34,653 bases of DNA from Gammaproteobacteria bacterium (GTDB lineage Bacteria; Pseudomonadota; Gammaproteobacteria; Steroidobacterales; Steroidobacteraceae), in assembly GCA_020029545.1 (NCBI GenBank), contig JAIBJL010000003.1, forward strand, positions 1-34,653, in the 5' to 3' direction. Below are positions 15,078 to 23,890 of this stretch, in pieces. Every line of letters starts with the position of its first letter. The stretch's first letter is position 1. The notes beneath the pieces were generated by a model. That model was not told where the DNA came from. It saw only the letters and a list, made by a program, of their open reading frames with translations, and searched no databases. A program made the position numbers and the translations under genes.

Positions 15078-17168
15078 ATGACACACCCCTTCACGGGTAA
15101 GAGAAAACCGCAATTGTGGCTGTGGCTGTCGATTCTGCTCGGCCTGGGCAGTGCCGTGCAGGCAGAACCGCTGACGGCTGAAGCCATGTGGCGGCTGAAA
15201 CGACTCGGCGATCCGGCGATCTCGCCCGATGGCCGGCTGGCCGTATTGCCAGTCACCAGTTTCGATATCGACAAAAACAAAGGCGATGCCGATCTGTGGC
15301 TGGTCCCGACCAAGCCGGGCAAACCGCGACAGCTCACCAGTGGCGAAGCGAATGACTCAAGCCCGGTGTGGAGTCCCGACGGTGCGTTGATTGCTTTCGT
15401 TTCCCAGCGCGGCGACGACAAACAACCGCAGCTGTATGTGATTCCGTTCGATGGCGGCGAGGCGCGCCGTGTCACCAACATCCCCACGGGCGTCATGGCG
15501 CCGAAATGGTTTCCCGATTCGCGGCGCATCGCATTTCTGACGCAGGTCTGGCCGGATCTCAACACCTGGCCCGAAATGGAACAGCGCATGAAAGACCGCG
15601 AGCAGTCGAAAATGACGGCGCGGGTCTGGGACAAGGCGCCGATCAGCTACTGGGATCACTATCTGGATGGGCGTCAGACGCATGTGTATTCGATCGCCTT
15701 CACCGGCGGCGAAGTGCAACCCATCACGCGTGCCAGCGGCTTAGGTTTGGATGTGGCGGAACCCAACGCAACGTCGTACGACATCTCGCCCGATGGCAGC
15801 GAAATCGCTTTTGCCGCCGATACCGATCGCAGCGGCGTCGACCCCAACTTCGATGTGTTCGTCATGCCGATCGAAGGCGGGACACCGAAGAACATCACCA
15901 GCGACAATGCCGCGAACGACACTGCGCCGCTGTACAGCCCGGATGGTCGCTCGCTCGCGCTACGTCGCCAGATCGTCAAGGACTTCTACGCGGATCGCGC
16001 GCGGCTGATGATCTACGATCGTCGTGCCGGACAACTGCGTAATCTGACCGAGAACTGGGATCGCTCGGCCGACGGCCTGGTGTGGTCGCCGGATTCGCAA
16101 TCGCTGCTGGGTTCGATCGACGACGGCGGTGTGCGGCGCGTGTATCGCTTCGAAGTCGGCGGCGAGCTGCCGAAAGCAATCACCTCGACGCACAGTTTCG
16201 CCGCGCTTGCCGTGGCCGGCAGCGGCCCGGTGATCGTCGGCTTGCGTCAAAGCTTCAGCGAACCGCCGACCTTGGTCAGTATCATCGGCCGTAACGGCAG
16301 CGCCACCAAGCTGTCCGACTTCAACGATGCCGCGCTGGCGAAGCTCAGCCAGGGCAAGGTCGAAAGCGTCACTTATCAAGGCGCGAACGGTGAAAACATC
16401 CAGATGTGGGTCGCGTATCCGCCGAACTTCACACCGGATCGCAAATGGCCGCTGTATCTGATACTGCACGGCGGACCGCACAACGCGATGACGGATGGCT
16501 ATCAATGGCGCTGGAATGCGCAGGTTTTTGCCAATTGGGGTTACGTCACCGCCTGGCACAATTTCCACGGATCGAGCGGTTTCGGACAAGCCTTCGCCGA
16601 CTCGATCACGAAGGAATGGGCAGAGTTGCCGTACCAGGACACGATCAAGGCAAGCGAGTGGTTCGCAGCACAGCCATGGATCGATACGCAGCGCATGGCG
16701 GCGGGCGGCGGCAGCTTCGGCGGATACCTGGCGACGCTGCTGCTGGGCAGGCCACATCCGTTCAAGACGCTGGTCGCCCACGCCGCCGTGTACGACCTGT
16801 ATTCGCAATATGCGACCGACGATGGCGCGGTTCGCAAACGGCATGGCGAATTCTGGCAAGACATCGAGCGCACCAACCGCAATTCACCGCACATGAACGC
16901 GGCGAACTTCAAGACGCCCACGCTGATCATTCACGGCCAGCAGGATCTGCGTGTGCCCGTGAATCACGGTATCGAACTATTCAACACGTTGCAGAATCGC
17001 GGTGTGCCGAGCAAGTTCGTGTATTACCCGGATGAGAATCACTGGGTGCTCAAGCCGCAGAACTCACTGTTCTGGTACGAAACCCATCGCCAATGGCTGG
17101 AGCAGTACGTCAAGCCGGGCGCCGGCGATGCGGTCGCACCACCGGCAGCAACGCGCCCGGCGGAGTGA
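15078..17168 (+). CDS. S9 family prolyl oligopeptidase / dipeptidyl aminopeptidase
   Basis: A 696-residue exported serine peptidase. The start is ATG 15078 with GAGG eight bases upstream. The track ORF begins 40 codons earlier without a ribosome site, and starting here puts the signal peptide first (KRKPQLWLWLSILLGLGSAVQA). An N-terminal beta-propeller (about 30-420) shows repeated WSPDG/SPDG blocks: DPAISPDGRLAV, SPVWSPDGALIAF, YDISPDGSEIAF, APLYSPDGRSLAL. The C-terminal alpha/beta-hydrolase domain carries LHGGPHNA, the nucleophile in AGGGSFGGYLATLL, the Asp in HGQQDLRVP and the His in PDENHWV. All three catalytic residues are present. It probably trims short peptides in the periplasm. No operon partner. 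Confidence 0.94.
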   Translation: MTHPFTGKRKPQLWLWLSILLGLGSAVQAEPLTAEAMWRLKRLGDPAISPDGRLAVLPVTSFDIDKNKGDADLWLVPTKPGKPRQLTSGEANDSSPVWSPDGALIAFVSQRGDDKQPQLYVIPFDGGEARRVTNIPTGVMAPKWFPDSRRIAFLTQVWPDLNTWPEMEQRMKDREQSKMTARVWDKAPISYWDHYLDGRQTHVYSIAFTGGEVQPITRASGLGLDVAEPNATSYDISPDGSEIAFAADTDRSGVDPNFDVFVMPIEGGTPKNITSDNAANDTAPLYSPDGRSLALRRQIVKDFYADRARLMIYDRRAGQLRNLTENWDRSADGLVWSPDSQSLLGSIDDGGVRRVYRFEVGGELPKAITSTHSFAALAVAGSGPVIVGLRQSFSEPPTLVSIIGRNGSATKLSDFNDAALAKLSQGKVESVTYQGANGENIQMWVAYPPNFTPDRKWPLYLILHGGPHNAMTDGYQWRWNAQVFANWGYVTAWHNFHGSSGFGQAFADSITKEWAELPYQDTIKASEWFAAQPWIDTQRMAAGGGSFGGYLATLLLGRPHPFKTLVAHAAVYDLYSQYATDDGAVRKRHGEFWQDIERTNRNSPHMNAANFKTPTLIIHGQQDLRVPVNHGIELFNTLQNRGVPSKFVYYPDENHWVLKPQNSLFWYETHRQWLEQYVKPGAGDAVAPPAATRPAE

Positions 17169-17276
17169 TCGGAGGCGGGATTCTGGATTCGGGACCAATG
17201 TACTGCGGCGAACTGGTGGTCAACACAACAGGCACTGCTTCTTTTCCGGACGAATCCCGAGTCCCGAATCACCTGA

Positions 17277-17681
17277 TCACGTCTCCCCACCCTTGCGCTT
17301 CTCCTCGTAGCGCACGACCGCCGCGCCACTGGTAACCGCAAGATCGCCTTCGACCAGCGCGCCTTGCGCCATGGCAATGCTGCGCGCGCTCACCGAACCG
17401 CGAATACGGGCGCTTTTGCGGATCTCGATTTTCTCGGCGATCATCAGTCCGCCGATCACCTCGCCGGCAATGATGGCGTTGCTCGCCTGCAGGCGACCTT
17501 CCCAGCGCGCACCCTCGGTCAGGGTGAACGAACCCTGCGCGATGCAGTCGCCGGTCACGCTGCCGGCGACGACGACATCGCCCTGACATTGCAGATCGCC
17601 GGTCATGATGGATCCCTGACCGATAAAAGTCGGACTGCCGAGGGCTTTGTCGGCGACGCGACGCCGCGGTGTGTCAGTCAT
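17277..17681 (-). CDS. Bactofilin family polymer-forming protein
   Basis: A 134-residue protein starting at MTDTPRRRVADKALGSPTFIG. ATG 17681 has GGGGA eight bases upstream; the ORF track extends 69 codons too far into the gap, across a repeat element. The body is a run of short beta-helix rungs (TFIGQGSIMTGDLQCQGDVVVAGSVTGDCIAQGSFTL, GRLQASNAIIAGEVIGGLMIAEKIEIRKSARIRGSV) typical of the bactofilin (DUF583) domain. Bactofilins polymerise without nucleotide into filaments that scaffold envelope, stalk or cell-wall enzymes. No peptidase or cell-wall partner is adjacent; the S9 peptidase converges on it. Confidence 0.92.
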   Translation of the reverse strand: MTDTPRRRVADKALGSPTFIGQGSIMTGDLQCQGDVVVAGSVTGDCIAQGSFTLTEGARWEGRLQASNAIIAGEVIGGLMIAEKIEIRKSARIRGSVSARSIAMAQGALVEGDLAVTSGAAVVRYEEKRKGGET

Positions 17682-17751
17682 TGCATTTTCCCCAATCCGT
17701 CTCTCAGACATCCTTCCAGCCAGGCAGCGCCGCGGATCACAAAGAGTGAGT

Positions 17752-17808
17752 GTGAATAGTGATTGGTGAATGGGAAGAAGGCTACTTTCCATCGCTTGAA
17801 TCACTCTC
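17752..17808. repeat. Palindromic intergenic repeat, copy 2 (partial)
   Basis: GTGAATAGTGATTGGTGAATGG continues to TTCCATCGC and TTGAATCACTC. This closely matches the left half of the element at 10098-10184 (GTGAGTAGTGATTGGTGAATGG ... TTCCATCGC). The inner stem and right arm are shortened. It lies in the 534-bp gap upstream of the bactofilin gene. Confidence 0.75.
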
Positions 17809-17840
17809 AAACCGATGAAAAACCAACGAGGCTCCGCATA

Positions 17841-17853
17841 GCAGCCTGTCGGA
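17841..17853. repeat. Solo REP-like core shared with the 181-bp element
   Basis: GCAGCCTGTCGGA here is identical to the core of the 20-bp terminal inverted repeats of the element at 21622-21802. There is no inverted partner nearby, so it may be a lone REP-like unit or remnant. Confidence 0.5.
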
Positions 17854-17970
17854 CCGACGAGACATGCTGCCTGCTCTCGCCCCGGCACTCGCTATGTCAC
17901 TTCCTGACGCAGCCCACCCGATCGGGTCGATAAGTGACCAGGCACGTCACCTCACCACGCCACTGCAATG

Positions 17971-18149
17971 GCCAACTTGTTGATTCAGTTGGGGCGGATC
18001 ATTGGCACATGCATTGCATTATCTGTTGCCAACGATCGACCGATCGCTCGCGGCAACGCGTAGGGGTCGACTCCGATCGCGCGTACCTCCCCCTTAAAAA
18101 GGTTCGCATCTCGCGCCGCCAGCGCCTTCCCGCTGGCGGCGTTTTTTTT
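17971..18149 (+). ncRNA. Possible structured small RNA ending in an orphan terminator
   Basis: The 534-bp gap 17682-18215 has no convincing protein gene. On the plus strand it holds two hairpins in series: CCAACT...AGTTGG at 17972-17992, and ATCATTGGCA...TGCCAACGAT at 17998-18036 with one mismatch. A palindrome-rich stretch follows, then a textbook terminator. No upstream plus-strand gene would use that terminator, since the bactofilin gene is on the other strand. This is the layout of an independent small RNA. I recognise no known RNA family (not tRNA, tmRNA or RNase P). Promoter and 5' end are not defined. Confidence 0.35.
18114..18149 (+). terminator. Strong intrinsic terminator, orphan
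   Basis: CGCCGCCAGCG, loop CCTTCC, CGCTGGCGGCG and then eight T residues: a perfect 11-bp GC-rich stem with a T-run on the plus strand. It lies 67 bp before the DUF2845 gene and downstream of no annotated plus-strand gene. Confidence 0.9.
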
Positions 18150-18215
18150 GGTGCGCGTACCATGCCCGTCACCTGATATCTTCGCTGCGCTTCGAAGACC
18201 GTCGCGGAGGGCAGT

Positions 18216-18545
18216 ATGCGCAATCCCGTCTCGATCCTTGCCGGTCTGCTGCTCGCGATGCTCGTCACCGCGATGCCGGTCGTGGCCGATGAATCCATGC
18301 GCTGCGGTACCTGGATTGTTACCAGCGAAGCCACCGTTGCAGAGCTGGTCCAGAAGTGCGGCGAACCTGCGAGCAAGGAGGTCTCGACTGCCGACGTCTA
18401 TGCCAAGGGACCCCAGGCGAATCAGACCCGCAAAGTCGGCGTCACCACGACCGAACGCTGGACTTACGATCGCGGACCGCAGGCCTTTCGCATGATCGCC
18501 ACCATCGTCGACGGCAAACTCAACAGTATCGATCGGGCCAAGTGA
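18216..18545 (+). CDS. DUF2845 periplasmic protein
   Basis: A 109-residue protein with a clear signal peptide (MRNPVSILAGLLLAMLVTAMPVVA). A small domain follows with MRCGTWIVTSEATVAELVQKCGEPASKE, then TTTERWTYDRGPQAFRMIATIVDGKLNSI. The CGxxxVxxGxTxxEVxxKCGEP and WxYDxG layouts are typical of DUF2845. The two Cys could form a disulfide in the periplasm. Function unknown. GGAGGGC precedes the ATG. The M16 peptidase genes follow 61 bp downstream on the same strand and may be cotranscribed. Confidence 0.86.
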   Translation: MRNPVSILAGLLLAMLVTAMPVVADESMRCGTWIVTSEATVAELVQKCGEPASKEVSTADVYAKGPQANQTRKVGVTTTERWTYDRGPQAFRMIATIVDGKLNSIDRAK

Positions 18546-18606
18546 CGCGCCGGCCGACTAGGCTTATCGTTACCGCAACTGTGCCCGCGCTGAAGGATTC
18601 CCACGC

Positions 18607-19950
18607 ATGAGACGAATCACGGCGACCGTCGTCGGCCTGCTTTGTTTGTCTGCGGCCACGACCTACGCCGCCGAGCCGGCCGCATCGGCCAAAGACATCA
18701 CTGCCGTCACGCTCGCCAACGGCATGCAGATTCTGACCTGGCCGGATCGCGACATCCCGAACGTTGCGCTGTACAACTTTGTGCGTGTCGGCAGCCGCAA
18801 CGAAGCGCCCGGCATCACCGGCCTGGCGCATTTCTTCGAGCACATGATGTTCAACGGCACCAGCACGCGCGCGCAGGGCGACTTCGACCGCACGCTGGAA
18901 GCCAATGGCGCTCGCAACAACGCCAGCACCTCGAACGATCTGACGATCTACATGGATTGGCTGCCCAAGGCGGCGCTGGAAACCGTATTTGCTGTCGAGG
19001 CCGATCGCCTGCAGAACCTGGCCTTCGAACCGAAGGTGGTGGAAAGCGAGCGCGGCGTGGTGTATTCGGAACGCCGGACAAGTGTCGATGACAATCCGTC
19101 GGCGCGCTTGTCGGAACAGGTGCAAGCCACCGCGTTTCTGGCTCATCCCTACGGCATTCCGACCATCGGCTGGCCATCGGACATCGAGTCGTGGCAGATC
19201 AGCGACCTGAAGGAGTTTTTCCAGCGCAACTACGCGCCGAACAACTGCACCATGGTACTGGTCGGCGATCTCGACCCGCAGGCGACGCTCGCGTTGGCAC
19301 GCAAGTACTTTGAAGCCATTCCCCGCCGCGCAGGTCCGAAGGCCGTGGTCACGAAAGAGCCGCCGCAAACTGGCGAACGTCGCGTGGCATTACAGGCGGA
19401 GGCGCAGACCCCGCTGGTGCAATTCGCGTATCGCGGCATAGCGAGCAACGATCCACGGTCTGCGGCGCTTGAACTGCTGTTGCGAATCCTGGCTGATGGC
19501 GATGCATCGCGGCTGCATCGAGCGCTGGTCGAGGAACAGCAGCTCGCGATTTCCGCCGATGGCTACTTGCAGTCGGGATTCGACCCCGGATTGATCTGGT
19601 TCTCATTGTCGTTGCCGGCGCAGGGAGACACGACGGCTGCCGAAAGCGCCTTCGATCGCGAAATCGAGCGGGTGCGCAAGGATGGCGTGACGGCGGCCGA
19701 GCTGTCGAGGGCGCGCAATCAGGCATTGGCGGACTTCTGGCGCGGTCAGGCCACGATCGATGGCAAAGCGGAAGCGCTCGGCACTTATGCCGTGCTGCGC
19801 GGCGGATACGAGAAATTATTTGCCGCGCCCCGCGCCTACGAAGCGGTCAGCGTTGCCGACATCCAGTCGCTGGCCAACGATCTGTTGCACAAATCGCTGC
19901 GCACCGTCGGCGTGCTGACGGCAGTCGCCAGCCAGGAAGCGCAGCCATGA
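18607..19950 (+). CDS. M16 family zinc peptidase, catalytic subunit
   Basis: A 447-residue exported M16 peptidase with signal peptide (MRRITATVVGLLCLSAATTYAAE). The inverted zinc motif HFFEH is at about residues 75-79 in GLAHFFEHMMFNGT. The third ligand Glu lies downstream in the ESERGVVYSERR region, and the second half has the usual M16 inactive-domain fold (LVQFAYRGIASNDPRSAALELL). M16B enzymes form heterodimers of a catalytic and a non-catalytic chain; the following gene supplies the second chain and overlaps by 4 bp (ATGA). AAGGA precedes the ATG. Probably a periplasmic peptide-degrading enzyme. Confidence 0.94.
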   Translation: MRRITATVVGLLCLSAATTYAAEPAASAKDITAVTLANGMQILTWPDRDIPNVALYNFVRVGSRNEAPGITGLAHFFEHMMFNGTSTRAQGDFDRTLEANGARNNASTSNDLTIYMDWLPKAALETVFAVEADRLQNLAFEPKVVESERGVVYSERRTSVDDNPSARLSEQVQATAFLAHPYGIPTIGWPSDIESWQISDLKEFFQRNYAPNNCTMVLVGDLDPQATLALARKYFEAIPRRAGPKAVVTKEPPQTGERRVALQAEAQTPLVQFAYRGIASNDPRSAALELLLRILADGDASRLHRALVEEQQLAISADGYLQSGFDPGLIWFSLSLPAQGDTTAAESAFDREIERVRKDGVTAAELSRARNQALADFWRGQATIDGKAEALGTYAVLRGGYEKLFAAPRAYEAVSVADIQSLANDLLHKSLRTVGVLTAVASQEAQP

Positions 19951-21389
19951 ATCGCGTGCGTCTCGGTCTGCCTATCGCGTCGACATGGTGGCTTGGTGTC
20001 TGCCTGGCGCTGTGGGCCGCTCTCGGAGTCGCCGCTGGCAACACGCCCGCGGGTGTTTCGGTGCCCAGGTTTGAACGTGTCCAACTCGACAATGGCGCGG
20101 TCTTGCTCATGATGGAGCGGCACGATGTGCCGTTGATCGCCTTCGATGCCAGCTTGCGCGGCGGCGCAATGCTCGATCCCGACGGCGCGGAAGGCTGTGC
20201 CCACCTGCTCGCAGGACTGCTGGAAAAAGGCGCCGGCAAGCGCGACGCCTTTGCCTTCGCGGACGCCATCGCCGCGGTGGGCGGCACGATCCACACCGCC
20301 ACCGAGACTGAAAGCATCACCGTGAGCGGCTCCTTCATGAGCCGCGATCGCGGCCTGATGATCGAGCTGCTGGCCGATCTGCTGCAGCGACCGCGCCTCG
20401 ACCGCAGCGAGTTCGATGCATTGCGCGCGCGGGAAATCGAAACGTTGCGGGCGATCAAGGATTCGGATCTGGGTTCGTTGACGGCGGTTTACGGCAAGGC
20501 GGCGCTGTTCTCCGGTCATGGCTACGGCAAGCCGGTCGACGGCAGCGAGGCGGGTCTGGCGGCCGTGACTCACGAACGGCTCAGGCAGCATTACCAGGAT
20601 CAGGTCGGCGCGGATCGACTCATCCTGACGGTGGTCGGCGATTTTGCAACGACCGACATGAAGTCGCTGCTGACCAAGGCGTTCACAGGATGGCGTCGAT
20701 CAGACCAGGCCGTCGTCAACCCGACGGCGGCGGCGCGTGTCACCGGACGCAGAGTGGTTTTGATCGACGCACCCACCTCGGTTCAATCCTATTTCTGGGC
20801 GGGCAATGTCGGTGTCAGCCGCGCTTATCCGCAACGAGCCGCACTGGATGTCGCCAACACATTGCTCGGCGGCCGATTTACTTCTCTGCTGAACACCGAG
20901 CTGCGCATTCGCACGGGCTTGACCTATGGCGCCTCGTCGGGTTTCGAGCGGCTGACGCAACCGGGCGCGTGGCAGCTGACCTCGTTCACGCAAACCGCGA
21001 CGACGATCGCCGCGATCGATCTGGCGCTCGATGTCGTCGACCGGCTGCACGGCACTGCGATCGACGCGGCCATGATCGAGTCCGGCAAGGCCTACGTGCT
21101 CGGCCAGTTTCCGCTGGCATTGGAAACATCGGCACAGTGGGCGAACGCGCTGGGCGACCTGGCGTTCTACGGACTCGATCGCAGTTACATCGAACAGCGC
21201 GCCGCGCAGCTCAACGCCGTCACGCTGGTGCAGGCCCAGCAGGTCATTCGCGATGCGTTCCCCACACCGGACAATCTCGTGCTGGTGGTCATCGGCAATG
21301 CCGCGCAGATCCGCGAGGGCCTGCGCAAATATGGGCCAATCACCGAAATGAAGCTTGCCGATCCGGCATTCGCCGCGCAGGTCCGCTGA
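19947..21389 (+). CDS. M16 family peptidase, non-catalytic partner
   Basis: A 480-residue M16-fold protein with an N-terminal signal or anchor (WWLGVCLALWAALGVAAG). The position of the zinc motif reads CAHLLAGLLEKGAGKRDAF and lacks the HxxEH residues, as is normal for the substrate-binding partner of M16B heterodimers. Later blocks are typical of the family: LTVVGDFATTDMKSLLTKAF, ANTLLGGRFTSLLNTELRIRTGLTYGASSGF. The start overlaps the stop of the catalytic subunit gene (ATGA), so translation is coupled. The pair should act together. Confidence 0.94.
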   Translation: MNRVRLGLPIASTWWLGVCLALWAALGVAAGNTPAGVSVPRFERVQLDNGAVLLMMERHDVPLIAFDASLRGGAMLDPDGAEGCAHLLAGLLEKGAGKRDAFAFADAIAAVGGTIHTATETESITVSGSFMSRDRGLMIELLADLLQRPRLDRSEFDALRAREIETLRAIKDSDLGSLTAVYGKAALFSGHGYGKPVDGSEAGLAAVTHERLRQHYQDQVGADRLILTVVGDFATTDMKSLLTKAFTGWRRSDQAVVNPTAAARVTGRRVVLIDAPTSVQSYFWAGNVGVSRAYPQRAALDVANTLLGGRFTSLLNTELRIRTGLTYGASSGFERLTQPGAWQLTSFTQTATTIAAIDLALDVVDRLHGTAIDAAMIESGKAYVLGQFPLALETSAQWANALGDLAFYGLDRSYIEQRAAQLNAVTLVQAQQVIRDAFPTPDNLVLVVIGNAAQIREGLRKYGPITEMKLADPAFAAQVR

Positions 21390-21621
21390 AAGCGGAAACC
21401 CTCATCAGCGACCGCGCATCCTGACAGGCGACCGGTGATGACACCGGCGAGGTAAAAACCCGGTGGTTTATGTGACGTCAGTCACAGGGGTGGTGCATCG
21501 CGGACAGGAATTGTTCATCCGCCGCACACAGCTGTGCGCGCATCATTTAAATTGCAGACCTCACTCGCGGACGACGCAGCTGCCTTGCTGCGGATTCCGT
21601 GTGACAATGTCCACAAACACC
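21390..21621. other. Intergenic stretch after the M16 genes
   Basis: No gene seen. It contains a short hairpin CCGGTG-ATGA-CACCGG soon after the M16 stop, without a T-run, and then runs directly into the left end of the 181-bp inverted-repeat element. Confidence 0.5.
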
Positions 21622-21802
21622 AGCAGCCTGTCGGACTGAAGTGATCGTAGCGAGGCGCGTGGCAGATGGAGGACAGTTTTTCGATCGTTCGAGGCGAATA
21701 GCCCTGGTCCAATTCAATGGGGGCTATTTAACGAGAAGGATCGGAAAAATGGACCCAGCTGACACCACCGCAGTAGATCAACCTTCAGTCCGACAGGCTG
21801 CT
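21622..21802. mobile_element. 181-bp non-autonomous element with perfect 20-bp terminal inverted repeats
   Basis: Left end AGCAGCCTGTCGGACTGAAG (21622-21641) and right end CTTCAGTCCGACAGGCTGCT (21783-21802) are exact reverse complements. Inside is a second hairpin, AATAGCCC...GGGCTATT (21697-21728). No transposase or credible coding frame is present; the 96-residue ORF crossing it is incidental. The layout suits a BIME/MITE-like element mobilised in trans, for example by a REP-associated tyrosine transposase (inference). A 13-bp piece of the terminal repeat recurs at 17841-17853. Confidence 0.75.
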
Positions 21803-21896
21803 AGGTGGCGCTTCCGCACACGTCGGTTGTTCAGCCGACATGACTCAACGCCGCAGCATCGGCGATGTTCCTTCGCAAGCTTGGTTTCGCTTCGGT

Positions 21897-23738
21897 TCAG
21901 TGCTTGCGAGTTGCTTCGATCCAGCGATTGATTTTTGCTTCCAGCACACCGAGCGGCAGCGCGCCATCACGCAGGATCTGGCTGTGAAATTGCTTTACAT
22001 CGAAAGCGGCACCGAGTTGGGCTTCAGCGCGGTTGCGCAGTTCGCGAATGCGGAGTTGGCCGATCTTGTAGCCCAGCGCCTGGCCGGGATCGGCGATGTA
22101 GCGCTCGACTTCCGACTTCACATCCGTCTCTGCGATGGATGAATTGTCGAGCATGTATTGAATGGCACGTTCGCGCGTCCAGCCGCGAGTATGCAAGCCG
22201 GTATCGACGACCAAGCGCATTGCACGCAACATCTCGTCACTCAAGCGGCCGTAGTACTGCCACGGATCGGTGAACATGCCGAGTTCCTTGCCGATCGATT
22301 CGCAGTACAGCGCCCAACCTTCGACGTAGGCGGTGTAGTTGCCGCCAAAACGCCGAAATTTCGGCAGGTCGGTCAGCTCCTGCTGTATCGAAATCTGGAA
22401 GTGATGTCCCGGTGCCGCTTCGTGCAGCGAGAGCGTTTCCATGCCGAACTTGGGCTGCGCCTTCAAGTTGAAAGTATTGATGTAGAAAATCCCGGGGCGG
22501 GAGCCGTCCGCCGATGGCGACTCATAAGAGGCGCCGGCAGCGGCCTCGGCACGGAATGCCTCCACTTCGCGCACCTCGTAATCCGCCTTGGGAAAATCGC
22601 TGAATAGCGCCGGCAACCGGGCGTCGATTTGCTTCTTGAGTTCGCGGTAGCCTGCCAGCAGCGACTCGCCATCGGTGAAGTAGAAGCGCGGATCGTCCTG
22701 CACGAAACGAAAAAACGCCGCCAGATCGCCTTCGAATCCGACTTGCCGCCGTACCTGGTCCATCTCGCCGCGGATGCGGGCCACTTCGCTCAGACCGAGC
22801 GCATGAATCTCATCCGGCGTGAGCTGCGTCGTTGTGTAGGTCTCGGCGAGGAAAGCGTACCAGCGCCTGCCATCCGGCAGTTCCGACCAGCCGACCGCAC
22901 TGCGGGCATTCTGCAGATATTCATCGCGTACGAAATCGTGCAGGCGGCGATACGCCGGACCCAGCTGATCGGTGATGGCGCCGCGATACTCCTCTTCAAG
23001 GCGCACGCGATCGGCTGCGGGCACCGCTTCCGGGAAATTGACGACCGGCCGATAGAACAGGCTGTTGACCGGATCCTCGACCAGCAATGCGGCAAGCTGT
23101 GACTGCACCTGCTCCATCACGACCCGCGGATATACGACGCCATGCCTGATGCCCTCGCGCATGTTGACGATGGCTTGATCCGACCACACCACGTAATCGG
23201 CGATGCGGGCGAGGAAGTTTTCGTAATCCTTTACCGTATTGAACGGCTGGGCGCTGGTACCGGAACCGAGCAGCGGCATCAGGTTGGGCACACTGAACAA
23301 CTGATTGACCGGTAGCCAATGCGATGGGAACGCAGCAGCTGCAAGTGCCGTACGTCGCTCGTAGACGAATATCTCCCAGCTCAGAAGATCTTCCGGCGAC
23401 AGCGTGGCCGGATCGAACTGCAACGCTGCGTCGAGCGATTGCTGATCCAGCGCCCGCACTGCGTCCCGCTCTTCAGGCCCGATGCTGTTGGCGAGCCGGT
23501 CGTCATAGCGATGATCGCCGATGAATGTGGCCTGCACCGGATCGTGCTGCAGCGATTTCTCGAAGTGCGCCTCGAACAGCTGCGCCAGCGCCGCATTCGC
23601 CGTCGCTCGCGGCACCGCTGGCACACCGACTGCGGACTGCGGCGGCGCGGGATTTCCCGAGTGAGTACTGCACGCCGCCAGTCCCAGTGCTGCCAGCATC
23701 GCCATCAGTCCTGCGTTCATGAAATGCCGATCTGCCAT
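21897..23738 (-). CDS. DUF885 family lipoprotein, predicted metallopeptidase-like
   Basis: A 613-residue protein with a lipoprotein signal peptide (MADRHFMNAGLMAMLAALGLAAC). A long helical DUF885 domain follows. The zinc-peptidase-like motif HEAAPGHHFQ is at about residue 449 in TLSLHEAAPGHHF, followed by the conserved YVEGWALYCESIGKELG. The family is predicted to hydrolyse peptides or esters; no reaction is assigned here. The lipobox suggests an envelope location. Together with the S9 and M16 genes it makes a cluster of envelope peptidases within about 9 kb. Confidence 0.93.
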   Translation of the reverse strand: MADRHFMNAGLMAMLAALGLAACSTHSGNPAPPQSAVGVPAVPRATANAALAQLFEAHFEKSLQHDPVQATFIGDHRYDDRLANSIGPEERDAVRALDQQSLDAALQFDPATLSPEDLLSWEIFVYERRTALAAAAFPSHWLPVNQLFSVPNLMPLLGSGTSAQPFNTVKDYENFLARIADYVVWSDQAIVNMREGIRHGVVYPRVVMEQVQSQLAALLVEDPVNSLFYRPVVNFPEAVPAADRVRLEEEYRGAITDQLGPAYRRLHDFVRDEYLQNARSAVGWSELPDGRRWYAFLAETYTTTQLTPDEIHALGLSEVARIRGEMDQVRRQVGFEGDLAAFFRFVQDDPRFYFTDGESLLAGYRELKKQIDARLPALFSDFPKADYEVREVEAFRAEAAAGASYESPSADGSRPGIFYINTFNLKAQPKFGMETLSLHEAAPGHHFQISIQQELTDLPKFRRFGGNYTAYVEGWALYCESIGKELGMFTDPWQYYGRLSDEMLRAMRLVVDTGLHTRGWTRERAIQYMLDNSSIAETDVKSEVERYIADPGQALGYKIGQLRIRELRNRAEAQLGAAFDVKQFHSQILRDGALPLGVLEAKINRWIEATRKH

Positions 23739-23890
23739 GCCGGTAATTTATCCCAATTCAATCCGTTCCGATTCGAAAACGGGCCTGCATTACGCACGCG
23801 CTACCGCTACACTACGCCGCCATGTCCGGACGATGCTGCGCCTGCCGGGCCAGCGCGGTTCTTCATTCAGCGACGCCCAAGAATTTTTAG

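Noticed and set aside
17934-18176. 80-residue ORF over the orphan terminator
   Set aside because: It would translate through the terminator hairpin and T-run and has no ribosome site.
21641-21931. 96-residue ORF inside the 181-bp element
   Set aside because: It crosses the element border and inverted repeats and resembles no protein; treated as incidental.
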